Source: SG8-40 sp963792855 (GTDB lineage: Bacteria; Pseudomonadota; Gammaproteobacteria; Burkholderiales; Eutrophovitaceae). From it: a DNA stretch of 64,000 bases. This document shows positions 8,453 through 16,936 of this stretch, in pieces; within the stretch, counting starts at the first letter, position 1; each line of letters starts with the position of its first letter. Below the pieces are notes generated by a model that had not been told where the DNA came from, did no database searches, and saw nothing but the letters and a program-made list of their open reading frames with translations. The stretch is from positions 682,001 to 746,000 of the forward strand of contig CAWBXZ010000005.1 of NCBI GenBank assembly GCA_963792855.1, read 5' to 3'. The position numbers were made by a program, and so were the translations under genes.

Positions 8453-11265
8453 GCTGCCTCCGTTCTCTGACGCGGCGGCACCGGCGCAAAATAACCGATG
8501 ATCAGCATCAGTATGCCGACCGCAATGAAGGAAACGATGCGCTCCACCCCGCCCACCTTGGCAAGATCGACGATGAACAGCTTGACGACAACGGCCGCCA
8601 TCAGACCGGCGCCACTGATCCAGATCCAGCGGTTGACGCGACGCGTGGCGTACAACATGGCACCGAGTGCCAGCACAGTCCAGAAGATCGATACCGCGGT
8701 CTGCGCCAGCGGCGAGCGCAGCATGGCGCTGAAATCGTACGGCACGCCGCTCCAGTGGTGCAGCGTTCGCAGCAGTACGCCGTTCAGCCAATAGAAGACG
8801 ATCGCGCCAAACAGACCCCATTTCCAGCTGGCGGGCACGCGTGCCGCCTGTTCGATGCCGGTTCTTTTCAACGACTGCCACCAGCCGATGGCTGCAGCGA
8901 ATGCCAGCATCTGCATCATGTCCAGCGGATTGAGCAGCGGCACATAGGGCAGGGGTGCGGGGCTGCCGTTACTGTTCCAGTTGGCCTGCAGCGACCAGAC
9001 AACCAAATACGCAACCAGCGGCACGGCGCCGGTCCACAGGTATGCCGGCGCGTATTGCCTTACCGGCCAGCGCGCCTGAACACGGCGCGATGAACCGGCG
9101 ACGAGCAGAACGACCGGAACGAGCGCCCAGCTGACCAGTGGCCATACGCGCGATCCCTGCACTGCGTGGCCGACCTGCCACGAGAATTCCATCGCGCCCG
9201 CCAGTGCCAGCAGCCACACGCCGATGGAATGGGCGACAGCGACATAACCGAGCGTTCCGATACCGCGTTCTGTTTGTCCGGTGCGCACGCTGTCATCTTG
9301 TCTGAGGACGAAAAAGTGCAGGACAAAAGCCGCCGGCCAGGCCAGCAACCCGAAGCCGGCGAGCGGGTGTGCCGGCACCGAAGTGACGGCCTGCAGTACC
9401 AGCGCGATCGCGATCAGTGGCGCCAGCGCCAGTGCCGGGAATCGCGCGATCCACCAGCCTCGTGTGAACAGCACACTGAAGGCCGCGCAACTGGCAGACA
9501 GGAACAGCAATGACGCGCCGAGGCGTTCCGCTCGCGGCACGTGCTGCTGGATTTCGTACAAGCCGCCCAGTACCCACCATGCCAGTCCCCAGGCGAACAC
9601 GCCGATCGCTGCCTGCATCGCCGTGTAGCCGACCTTTGCGGCATGGCGCTCGATGGTGAAGTTGGAGAACAGTCCGGCGAGCGCGATGAATACGGTGCCC
9701 ATGTAGAAAGTGTTCAGCACGGGGATGCCGCGAACGCCCGACTGACCCTCGGAGAGGAAAGCCACGCCGGCGGCGAACTGCAACAACAGGCCGAACACAC
9801 GCGGCCATTTTCGGCCCTGGTGCACGCCGACCCAGTACGCGGCTGCGCCTTCGAGTGCCCATGCCGCGGAGGTCCAGCGCCCGTCTACCGCCAGCGGAAT
9901 CGCCAGCGTCGCGAAAATCACGCCGAGCGCGAAGAAGGCTTCGACGAGCATGCGCAGCGTTTCCTGATGGCGGCGGTACAGAACCGATGCGAGTCCGAAG
10001 TAGAGCGCGGACAATGCCACCGCGCTCCACGCCGCGCCGTATTCGAACGGGTTGACCAGTCGCGCCTGCAAACCGAAGCCGACCAGCGGCGTACCGAACA
10101 CCAGGGTCGAATCGACGTAGTGTTTGAAGCGCGGCGCCTGGCGGAAGGCGAAGACCACCGAGATCAGGACATACAGCACGACGAAGAAAACCAGAAACGG
10201 TTCCGTGCTGGCGAACAGTTCGTCGCGGTAGAAACGCGCCCCCCACAATGAGCCGATACCGAATGTGAAGGCAAAACCGAGCACATTCAGCGGCCGCCAT
10301 GCCTTGTAGAGGGCGATGGCGAAAATGCCGAGATTGAGCACCGCGTAATAGGTAAACAGCATGACGTGGCTGCCGCCGCCGGTGGAGGCGAGAATGGGCG
10401 CGAGAAAGCCACCCGAAACACCCAGCACCGCGAGCGACAACGCGTTTTGCATGATGGCGAGCAATGCCGACAAAACGGCGATCGCGATCAACAGAACGAA
10501 TGCCGCTTCTCCCGGCAGCAGTCCGAACAGGCGGAAGGCGCCGAACACCGTCAGATACAGAACGCCGACGCCACCGCCCTGAATTGCCAGTGCGTAGACC
10601 GGCTTGCGCAAGCGCAACCGCCAGCCGATGACCAGCATGACGATGGCGCCGATGGCAACGCCGGTCAGGCGCAGTTCGACCGGTACGTTGGTATGCTCGT
10701 AGGCGTACTTGAGCAGAAACGCCACGCCGAAAAACAGCACGACCACCCCGACCCTGACCAGCGCGTTGCCGCCGGTCAGCCAGTTCCACAGCCGGGCAAT
10801 TTCGTTTGGTTTCGCCGGCGCCGATGCGGACCGGGTCTCGCGGCCGGGTTCGGAAGGGCGTGCAAATCGATCGCGTGCTTCCGGCGGCGCCGGTTGCGGT
10901 TCTGCGGGCGTCGCACCGGGGCCCGCGGCGGTTTGCGGTGTCGCCGGTTGGGGCGGCGTCTCGCCCTCCGGTGCCGCTGCCACGAAAACCGATGCCGTGT
11001 CTGTGCGTGTCTCGCCATCGGCGTCCGGCACCGGGCTGCCGGCAGAACGAAGAGTCGAGATCTGCGTGCGCAATTCGAGGATGCGGCTTTCGAGCGAATC
11101 TATCTGCTCGCGAAACGCCTCGACCTTGCCGACGCGGTTGCGAAGCGAAATAACCAGTCCGGCAATTGCGCCAAGCGCGGCACCGAACAGGGCGCCCTCT
11201 TCCTGTTCGATGATGCCGCCAACGATCAGTCCAACCAGCAGTCCGATCATCCACATGATTGACAC
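8449..11265 (-). CDS. DUF2339 family polytopic membrane protein
   Basis: 938 residues. An N-terminal helix (MIGLLVGLIVGGIIE) and a short coiled coil (VEAFREQIDSLESRILELRT) are followed by a Pro/Ala-rich linker to about residue 150. Some two dozen hydrophobic helices then continue to the C-terminus, with WLTGGNALVRVGVVVLFFGV opening the membrane part as in all DUF2339 proteins. Probable inner-membrane protein partnered with the downstream DUF3999 protein through the ATGA overlap. No enzymatic motif is visible. Confidence 0.83.
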   Translation of the reverse strand: MSIMWMIGLLVGLIVGGIIEQEEGALFGAALGAIAGLVISLRNRVGKVEAFREQIDSLESRILELRTQISTLRSAGSPVPDADGETRTDTASVFVAAAPEGETPPQPATPQTAAGPGATPAEPQPAPPEARDRFARPSEPGRETRSASAPAKPNEIARLWNWLTGGNALVRVGVVVLFFGVAFLLKYAYEHTNVPVELRLTGVAIGAIVMLVIGWRLRLRKPVYALAIQGGGVGVLYLTVFGAFRLFGLLPGEAAFVLLIAIAVLSALLAIMQNALSLAVLGVSGGFLAPILASTGGGSHVMLFTYYAVLNLGIFAIALYKAWRPLNVLGFAFTFGIGSLWGARFYRDELFASTEPFLVFFVVLYVLISVVFAFRQAPRFKHYVDSTLVFGTPLVGFGLQARLVNPFEYGAAWSAVALSALYFGLASVLYRRHQETLRMLVEAFFALGVIFATLAIPLAVDGRWTSAAWALEGAAAYWVGVHQGRKWPRVFGLLLQFAAGVAFLSEGQSGVRGIPVLNTFYMGTVFIALAGLFSNFTIERHAAKVGYTAMQAAIGVFAWGLAWWVLGGLYEIQQHVPRAERLGASLLFLSASCAAFSVLFTRGWWIARFPALALAPLIAIALVLQAVTSVPAHPLAGFGLLAWPAAFVLHFFVLRQDDSVRTGQTERGIGTLGYVAVAHSIGVWLLALAGAMEFSWQVGHAVQGSRVWPLVSWALVPVVLLVAGSSRRVQARWPVRQYAPAYLWTGAVPLVAYLVVWSLQANWNSNGSPAPLPYVPLLNPLDMMQMLAFAAAIGWWQSLKRTGIEQAARVPASWKWGLFGAIVFYWLNGVLLRTLHHWSGVPYDFSAMLRSPLAQTAVSIFWTVLALGAMLYATRRVNRWIWISGAGLMAAVVVKLFIVDLAKVGGVERIVSFIAVGILMLIIGYFAPVPPRQRTEAA

Positions 11266-11585
11266 CCTTCCGGCAAAAAATGGAGAAGAAAAACCTTGGT
11301 CGCGCCTTTGTAGTCATCGCGGTAATGCCCTGCCACTCGGCCGTACCGGATATTCGCGTGTCATTCCGGCGCGGGATCTGTCGGGCGGTCGCGATGCCTG
11401 GCGCAGTCAGGGCATCAATTAAGCAAGTAGTGCACCGGTGTAAGAAGGGCGCGCGGTTCGATCCGCTACGGTCGGTGCCCGGCGGCTACGGATTTCGCGG
11501 CGCACGGACGCCGCCAGACCGGTGACGGTGCCGTGACAGCGCGATGAATGCCGATTGCATTTCCCCGGAGCAGGCTGACGGATCG
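11266..11585. other. intergenic region, 320 bp, no feature recognised
   Basis: Lies between the start of the DUF2339 gene and the 3' end of the EAL-like gene. No ORF with coding character, tRNA or hairpin-plus-T-tract was found. Confidence 0.5.
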
Positions 11586-12965
11586 TCAGGACCCGGCCTG
11601 GCGGTACGCAGACCAGTCCACATCGCCGCACAGGACGACTGTTTTTTCCAGCGCGTCCTCGCCCGGCATCGTGGTGGCGATCGAGAAGGTTACGCAATGC
11701 GTGTAACCGGAAAGCGAGTGGTACTGTCGAGTGACCTGGACGATTTCCGGTTCGTCAAGCGCGCGCCGGAAATACTCGCGCCTTGACCAATCCGCCTCTG
11801 CGGAGCGCATCATTGCGTTGAAATCGATGCCTTGCGGGCTAGGGCGACGACGCGCTTCCACTTCATCACCAAGCGCCTGCCCATACGCATCGAGCAGATA
11901 GCACCCAATGGCTCCCGGCAATGCCAGAAACTCGTCGCACGCCGCATCGAAACGGTGGCCGGCCTTCACCAGGCTGGCGACATGCTGTATCGCGGTTATG
12001 AACGGGCGTCGCGCCTGGCGATAGATATTGATTTCGCCGGAAGAGGGTTTTTGCGACTTGCGGGTATCCGCAGAGTGCGGCAAGCCGTTCGCGGGCAAGG
12101 ACCGGGTCGCCAGGTGATGCGGCCGGGCGGCCGTGTGCTCCAGTCTGTATGCTTCCCACATATCCGCCAACCGGGGATGCGGCGCGATGTATTCCGCCGG
12201 ATGTCCGTAGGCGCTGCCAAAGTAAAGCCCGCAGGCGAAGTCGGCATCCGCCTCGATGGCAATACGCGCTTCCATTCGGGTGTCCACACCCTTGATCAGT
12301 ACCAGCAGGCCGGTCTCGTGCAATAGCGATACGAAATGGGGGAGCATTTCCAGAGTGCTGTCATCCGTCGTCGCATCGCCCACGACCGAGCGTTGCACGC
12401 GTGCCAGCATGGCGCCACTGTCGCAGATGCTTGCAGCGTCGAATTCCTCAACGGCAACGTCGTCTATCGAAACGAGGCATCCCAGCTTGCGGTATGGCTC
12501 CAGTGATTTTTCGAATCCTTCAGTACCAGCCAGCGAGGCGGGAACGTCGAGGGCAACGTGCCCTCGGGGCACGCGGTAGTCGTGAAACAGCGCGGCAAGA
12601 AACTCCACGGTACCGTCAGAGTCCAGCAACACTTCGCGGCTCAGGTTGAGGAACAGCAGTCCCGGTGCCGCACCACTGCCGAAGAAATTGCGCACCTGAA
12701 TGGTGGCGCCCAGCAGCTCGAGCAACGCGCGCTCGGCGTGGTCATGCGCAGGGACGAACATGCTTTCCGTTGTGTGCGCGTCGCCGCCGCGGTTATCCGT
12801 GCTGCGCAAGCGCGCGTCGAAGCCCATGGCCTGCTTGTGGGGCAAGCTGAAAACGGGGAGGAAAACCGAATTGATCGCTACGCCATTGAACATCCCCGAA
12901 GCGATGCCGGACTCTTCGGTGATCATGCTCTGAACATGTTCCAGCGTGTGTGCGCCAGCGCGCAT
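11586..12965 (-). CDS. degenerate EAL-domain protein with C-terminal sensory-like domain
   Basis: 459 residues. Residues 25-270 align by eye with c-di-GMP phosphodiesterase EAL domains: LPVFSLPHKQAMGFDARLR replaces QPIV...EALLR, LFLNLSREVL corresponds to the Asn motif, SIDDVAV to DDFG and VLIKGVDT to AEGVET. EAL has become FDA, the LELTE Glu is gone (LDVPAS), the AEGVET Glu is Lys, and the Lys motif reads RVQRS. Only the Asp pair clearly survives, so catalysis is unlikely. The region after 310 (FITAIQHVASLVKAGHRFDA onward) looks like the Cache/YkuI_C-type domain of some EAL proteins. Possible c-di-GMP-binding or protein-interaction role. Confidence 0.7.
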   Translation of the reverse strand: MRAGAHTLEHVQSMITEESGIASGMFNGVAINSVFLPVFSLPHKQAMGFDARLRSTDNRGGDAHTTESMFVPAHDHAERALLELLGATIQVRNFFGSGAAPGLLFLNLSREVLLDSDGTVEFLAALFHDYRVPRGHVALDVPASLAGTEGFEKSLEPYRKLGCLVSIDDVAVEEFDAASICDSGAMLARVQRSVVGDATTDDSTLEMLPHFVSLLHETGLLVLIKGVDTRMEARIAIEADADFACGLYFGSAYGHPAEYIAPHPRLADMWEAYRLEHTAARPHHLATRSLPANGLPHSADTRKSQKPSSGEINIYRQARRPFITAIQHVASLVKAGHRFDAACDEFLALPGAIGCYLLDAYGQALGDEVEARRRPSPQGIDFNAMMRSAEADWSRREYFRRALDEPEIVQVTRQYHSLSGYTHCVTFSIATTMPGEDALEKTVVLCGDVDWSAYRQAGS

Positions 12966-13257
12966 TCAAGATACCTTTTCAGTGCGCGTTCCCGCGCTGC
13001 GTCAACTGCTCAGGCCGGAGCCTGGCAATTCGGGCTGTCCTTCCCGTGTCGAGACATGTTAGCGGAAAAGTCATTCGAATCGCGCGCATGACGCTCGTTG
13101 GTCGGAGGATGCTATCGCAAGCCCTTACGACACGGGTTCTTTGGCCGGCAAGGCTCTGGCGCTGCAATAAGTGCGCCCGAAGCCCTGAGCGTTTGCGATC
13201 AAGAGGGGTGATCGCGCGTGCTGTAGACTTGGGCGAATTGTTGAATGGGAGGAAAAG

Positions 13258-13998
13258 ATGAAGCGATTCGAAGGAAAAGTAGCGCTGGTGACCGGCGCAG
13301 GCAGTGGTATCGGGCTGGCGACAGCAAAGCGCATTGCCGAAGAGGGCGGCACCGCGGTAGCGGGGTTGCTCAACGAGTCCCAGCGCGCAGCCATTGGCGG
13401 GCTCGATGGCGTCGTGCTCGATGTGCGCTCGGAGGACGCCTGGGATGCCGCGATGGATTACGTCATCAGCAAACACGGCGGGCTGGACGTGCTGGTCAAC
13501 AATGCGGGCATTTCCCCGCAAGGCACCGCCGAGGAAACGTCGTGGGAGATGTGGAACGACGTCATGGCGGTGAACCTGAAAGGCACGTTCATCGGCTGCA
13601 AGAAAGCGATTCCGTTGATGCGCAAGCGCGGCGGGGGCGCGATCGTCAACCTCGCCTCGATCAATGCCATTCGCGGTAATAACCGTCTGGTCGCTTACGC
13701 CGCGACCAAAGGGGGCGTGCTGGCAATGACGATGTCGCTCGCACTCGATCATATCGGCGAGAATATCCGCGTGAACTGCGTGTGCCCAGCGACCATCGAA
13801 ACCGATATGGTTCGGCAGATGCTCAGCGAGGCGGCCGACATAAATGCGGCAAAGAGAAATATCACCGCCAAGCACCCCATTGGACGCATGGCACAACCGG
13901 AAGAAGTCGCCGCTACCATCGCTTTCCTCGCCAGTTCCGACGCGTCGTTCATGACCGGGCTCGCGATTCCGGTCGATGGCGGCAGGAGTATTCGTTAA
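13258..13998 (+). CDS. SDR family oxidoreductase
   Basis: 246 residues of a classical short-chain dehydrogenase: cofactor motif VTGAGSGIGLATAKR near residue 11, NNAG in VLVNNAGISPQG, catalytic Ser in NLASINA, YAATK with the catalytic Tyr/Lys, and PATIETDM after it. The usual C-terminal SDASFMTGLAIPVDGG is complete. A GGGAGGAAAAG ribosome site sits just before ATG 13258. Substrate unknown. Flanking genes on the other strand give no pathway clue. Confidence 0.9.
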   Translation: MKRFEGKVALVTGAGSGIGLATAKRIAEEGGTAVAGLLNESQRAAIGGLDGVVLDVRSEDAWDAAMDYVISKHGGLDVLVNNAGISPQGTAEETSWEMWNDVMAVNLKGTFIGCKKAIPLMRKRGGGAIVNLASINAIRGNNRLVAYAATKGGVLAMTMSLALDHIGENIRVNCVCPATIETDMVRQMLSEAADINAAKRNITAKHPIGRMAQPEEVAATIAFLASSDASFMTGLAIPVDGGRSIR

Positions 13999-14030
13999 GG
14001 CGTTGCAGGTTTCCGTGGCGGGAAGACGCG

Positions 14031-14291
14031 CTACCTGGCCGGCGTCGACAACAGCTTGATCACAAGGTCCTCATCGTCGTCGCCGAGCTTGCTCGGGTGT
14101 GAGCGAAGGAACTTCTTCAGATAGGCCGGGCGATCCTCGAGCGTGTTGTCCTCGAGCAGCTTCATCGTCCTTGGCAGCGAATGGCAAAGTGCACACCGGC
14201 CATTGAAAATGTCTTCGCCCTTGCTCAGATCGTCCGCGAGGACGCTCACCGGCAAGAGCAGTGGGGCTGCGATCAATAGACGCGCGATCAT
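14031..14291 (-). CDS. small periplasmic c-type cytochrome, paralogue of 4607-4867
   Basis: 86 residues from ATG 14291, chosen because GGAG lies 6 nt upstream and because the length then equals that of the paralogue. An ATG four codons earlier (14303) is the alternative. Signal peptide MIARLLIAAPLLLPVSVLAD, single haem motif CALCH, then LEDRPAYLKKFLRSHPSKLG. The pair shares LADDxSKGExIF, DRPAxLxxFLxxHPxKL and a VIKxLS tail. Likely a periplasmic electron carrier. Converges on the SDR gene with 32 bp between stops. Confidence 0.75.
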   Translation of the reverse strand: MIARLLIAAPLLLPVSVLADDLSKGEDIFNGRCALCHSLPRTMKLLEDNTLEDRPAYLKKFLRSHPSKLGDDDEDLVIKLLSTPAR

Positions 14292-14338
14292 GGTTTTCTC
14301 CATACGGGATTGATATGCGAATCATACGATGCGAACGC

Positions 14339-14360
14339 AGGAGACAGGCCACGTTCTCCC
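14339..14360 (+). repeat. REP-like element, left of the RAYT gene
   Basis: ggagacaggccacgttctcc resembles the core ggggacagaccacgttttcc found at 15771-15795 (about 18 of 21 positions). It lies just past the 3' end of the RAYT gene. Confidence 0.55.
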
Positions 14361-14380
14361 GCTGGCAACACGGTTAGAGT

Positions 14381-15079
14381 CTATCGCGCTCGTGCCTTGT
14401 TCGGTGGTCGGCCGGCCTTGCCACGCTGCGCGCGTTGCCCCAATGCGGCCTCGATCTGCTCCTGGAAGCGTTGTGTGCCAAGCGCATAGTTGCCGTTGGT
14501 CGCGTCGCGGATCTCGTTGAGCTCGCGCGCGTCGAACTGCGCCTTGAACAAGGCCCGGTAGGTCTCCCGCCGCGTTGCCCATGTCCGCCCCAGGCGCCGG
14601 TACTGATCATGTGGCGTAATCAGGGGATCATCGCGGCCCTCGGCATTGGTGCGGTAGCTTGACCATTTGTACGCGCGCGGGTGGCGCACCATATCCGCTC
14701 TGACCGGATTCAACTCAATGTAGCGGTAGCAGGCAAGGACGTAGTCCTCGGTCTGAGTGAGGCAGGAACGAAACCGGCCTTCCCACAGCGTGCCGGAGCG
14801 TCGGTAGGTGCGATTGACATACTGCACATAGCGTTGCCCCAGGTGCTTCATCAGCAGGGCAGGGCCATCGGCTTCTTCCGGCGTGAGCAACAAGTGCACG
14901 TGATTGGTCATCAGCACATAGGCGTGTACCGCACACGCAAAGCGCTCGGCCAGTTCAGTCAGGTGATTGAGATAAAGACGGTAGTCCTCGTCTGCGAAGA
15001 AACAGGCCGAGCGGTTGTTACCGCGCTGGATGATGTGCCATGGGATGCCGGGAAGACTGAGGCGGGCTCGGCGGGGCAT
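14381..15079 (-). CDS. REP-associated tyrosine transposase (RAYT, Y1_Tnp family)
   Basis: 232 residues. N-terminal MPRRARLSLPGIPWHIIQRG is the RAYT signature. The HUH metal-binding motif is TNHVHLLL, followed by the catalytic-Tyr region (QYVNRTYRRSGTLWEGRFR) and CYRYIELNPVRADMV. The basic C-terminal tail ends AGRPPNKARAR. These single-domain HUH nucleases nick and mobilise REP hairpins; REP-like copies flank this gene at 14339-14360 and 15120-15147. A truncated duplicate of its 5' end sits at 15798-15855. The reading frame is intact, so it could be active. Confidence 0.9.
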   Translation of the reverse strand: MPRRARLSLPGIPWHIIQRGNNRSACFFADEDYRLYLNHLTELAERFACAVHAYVLMTNHVHLLLTPEEADGPALLMKHLGQRYVQYVNRTYRRSGTLWEGRFRSCLTQTEDYVLACYRYIELNPVRADMVRHPRAYKWSSYRTNAEGRDDPLITPHDQYRRLGRTWATRRETYRALFKAQFDARELNEIRDATNGNYALGTQRFQEQIEAALGQRAQRGKAGRPPNKARAR

Positions 15080-15119
15080 GATGGACTCCGGGGCAAGAGG
15101 GAATGCAGTCGAGGATATC

Positions 15120-15147
15120 AGAAAAACGTGGTCTGTCCCCTATTTCT
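15120..15147 (-). repeat. REP element upstream of the RAYT gene
   Basis: Its reverse complement contains a 25-bp stretch identical to 15771-15795 (core aggggacagaccacg). The two copies are inverted relative to each other and bracket about 620 bp. Confidence 0.75.
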
Positions 15148-15770
15148 ACGCTACGAGGTCCATTGTATCTCCGTATGCGGCTCTCCTGCTCTCCGATTTG
15201 CATCAGGCGCATTACCTCGGCGATCTCTTTGGTGTAGGTCTTCGTAGAGACGCGCTTCCTCGGCATCTGAACTCTTATGGATGTAGGATCTTGTGCGAAC
15301 TGGGGGACGTTCATCGGTACACTCTTTAACGCAACACGGTAGCGGATTAAAAGCATCCGTTCCAACAAGGTCGTAGCGTTCATCATTGCTCCCGTGACGA
15401 TGATCAGGAGAGATCACAGTGATGGGGCAGAATGCAAGCCTTGGTCCTATGTGACCAATAAGTGTGCTGTACGACGGCAGAGGCAATGTTACAAAGATGT
15501 GCTGAACGAACCGTAAGCATCATTGGAACGCTTGTCCGGCGGCCCAGTCAATTGCCAGCTCAAGGCTGATCTTTGCAATCACATTCGTCATTGCAGGTGT
15601 AGAACGGCTGCTATTGCATGTCGCAGCACTCGTACGGGCGTTTGCCTTTCCAACCTGTTGACAGGAACGGCCTGAGCGGCGATGGCTACACTCGGTTGGC
15701 CACGCCAACGGCCGCGCCACCAATGCAACAGGTCTGTTGAGCCTTGCCCAAAGCGTAGATAGCGCCGCAG
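15148..15770. other. non-coding insert between inverted REP copies
   Basis: AT-richer than the surroundings, with only short overlapping ORFs on both strands. A minus-strand segment around 15190-15310 reads MPRKRVSTKTYTKEIAEVMR and may be a decayed helix-turn-helix or transposase fragment, but this is not secure. I find no intact gene here. Confidence 0.45.
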
Positions 15771-15795
15771 AGAAATAGGGGACAGACCACGTTTT
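15771..15795 (+). repeat. REP element next to truncated RAYT remnant
   Basis: A 25-bp exact inverted copy of the REP at 15120-15147. It follows directly on the remnant RAYT 5' end. Confidence 0.75.
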
Positions 15796-15797
15796 CC

Positions 15798-15855
15798 TGC
15801 GCTGGATGATGTGCCTGGAGATGCCGGGGAGGCTGGTACGGGCTCGGCGGGGCAT
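15798..15855 (-). pseudogene. truncated RAYT 5'-end remnant
   Basis: Encodes MPRRARTSLPGISRHIIQR, nearly the same as the start of the intact RAYT at 15079, then runs straight into a REP element. About 40 bp upstream of the ATG is also duplicated (the gagggaatg and cgaggatatcaga segments), so the copy carries the 5' leader as well. Confidence 0.75.
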
Positions 15856-16042
15856 GGTGAGCTCCTTGGCGGGAGGGAATGTGGCGGAGGATATCAGATG
15901 GCGTGGATTTGGCCTGGTGCAAATGTCTGTTAGCGCTCGCGCGTAAAACGTACGGGCTCCGATTGGAGCCCGTACGTTCATCACGAAGGTCATTGGCTGG
16001 GAACGAACCTGACAGGGCCGTTTCCCGATCACTGGGTCATGC

Positions 16043-16402
16043 TTACTGCGGCACCGCCTCGACTTCACATGCGGTGAATTCGACCTGATTGGTGCAAGCC
16101 GCCATTCCGGGTAAAGGCGCACCGTCCACCTGGCAGTCCGAGGCGCTGCGCGTGACGTCGACATATGCAGAGACGCCGTCGTAACAGGAATCCGTTGTCC
16201 CGGCTACGTGGTTTACGTGGCCTTTCGCCTTGGAGCTGACTTCGATCGGCACAAACGCCATGCCGACGGTGTCGTCCGACCACACGACGCAACCGCAGTG
16301 CAGGATGTTCGCCTTGCCATGCGGCGGCTTTGCCAGTGCGTTACCGGCAACTCCGAGCGCGCTCAGAACGGCAAACGAGATTAGAAAGTAAAAAGTTCTC
16401 AT
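16043..16402 (-). CDS. small secreted Cys-containing protein under c-di-GMP riboswitch control
   Basis: 119 residues from ATG 16402, with AGAAGGA 8 nt upstream. Signal peptide MRTFYFLISFAVLSALGVAG, cleaved near ALAKPPHG. The mature part is about 97 residues with seven Cys (HCGCVVW, SCYDG, SDCQVDG, AACTNQ, TACEVE), consistent with disulfides in the periplasm or outside the cell. It matches no family I recognise. A c-di-GMP-I riboswitch lies about 190 nt upstream on the same strand, so expression is predicted to follow cellular c-di-GMP. That suggests a surface, adhesion or matrix role. Confidence 0.7.
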   Translation of the reverse strand: MRTFYFLISFAVLSALGVAGNALAKPPHGKANILHCGCVVWSDDTVGMAFVPIEVSSKAKGHVNHVAGTTDSCYDGVSAYVDVTRSASDCQVDGAPLPGMAACTNQVEFTACEVEAVPQ

Positions 16403-16594
16403 GCTGTATTCCTTCTGTTGATTTGACAAATGCACATCGATGCAAACTGCGCATGAACGATGCACCAGAAGGACGAGCATGCAGCCCGGACGACAGATGC
16501 GGCGCCGAACCGAGTGACGGACTGTCCGGATCATTGCAGGCGTGATCCTCGCAATCCAGTCACCGCCGTGAGACCCGACCATGGCTCTCCCGGC

Positions 16595-16690
16595 ATGCTC
16601 GCCTGGCAACCCTGCTGCCATGCCCCTTGCGGGGTTTAGGCCAGTGGCTTTGCGTCCCACCCTTTCGGAATGAGTTGCCCTTTTCAGGCT
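16595..16690 (-). ncRNA. c-di-GMP-I riboswitch (GEMM)
   Basis: Read on the minus strand, the region contains the near-invariant core of the class I c-di-GMP aptamer: gggcaactcatt, cgaaagggtgggacgcaaag, ccactggcctaaacc, a gcaa-capped hairpin, and the receptor side ggcagcagggttgcc. The order and spacing match the consensus. It lies upstream of the secreted protein at 16043-16402 with no other gene between. I could not identify a clear terminator or anti-SD switch in the roughly 190-nt expression platform. Confidence 0.9.
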
Positions 16691-16901
16691 TCACACACTC
16701 CGCCGCAATGCGCGGCTTCGCGTGCATGGTGACTACTGCAAGTCGCGTACCTCTCCTGATTGTTTCAAAAAAACAATGATGTACTATCAGGCGATCCGTT
16801 GAGATGGTCGCCCTGTCCCGACAGGAGTGGGTTGCGGGCGAACAGATGGAAGAGTATTCGGCCGGGAGTGATCGCCGAAGCAGGCAGTATTGCCTGACCA
16901 G

Positions 16902-16936
16902 GGGCCTGTTAACACAGTTGCGTTAAGAGGCCCTAG
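16902..16936 (-). repeat. dispersed palindromic repeat, copy A
   Basis: On the minus strand it begins ctagggcctcttaac and closes with tgtgttaacaggccc, forming an imperfect hairpin with 11 of 12 stem pairs. It overlaps the stop codon of the CitE-like gene. A closely similar element sits at 44051-44085. No T-tract follows, so it is not a standard terminator. Confidence 0.55.

Noticed and set aside
9293..11317. 674-codon minus-strand ORF overlapping the DUF2339 gene
   Set aside because: A second minus-strand frame, Arg-rich, with no homology pattern. The DUF2339 frame has proper helices and the family N-terminus.
15520..16164. 214-codon minus-strand ORF
   Set aside because: Joins a RAYT remnant (MPRRARTSLPG...), a REP sequence and unrelated DNA; no continuous family similarity.
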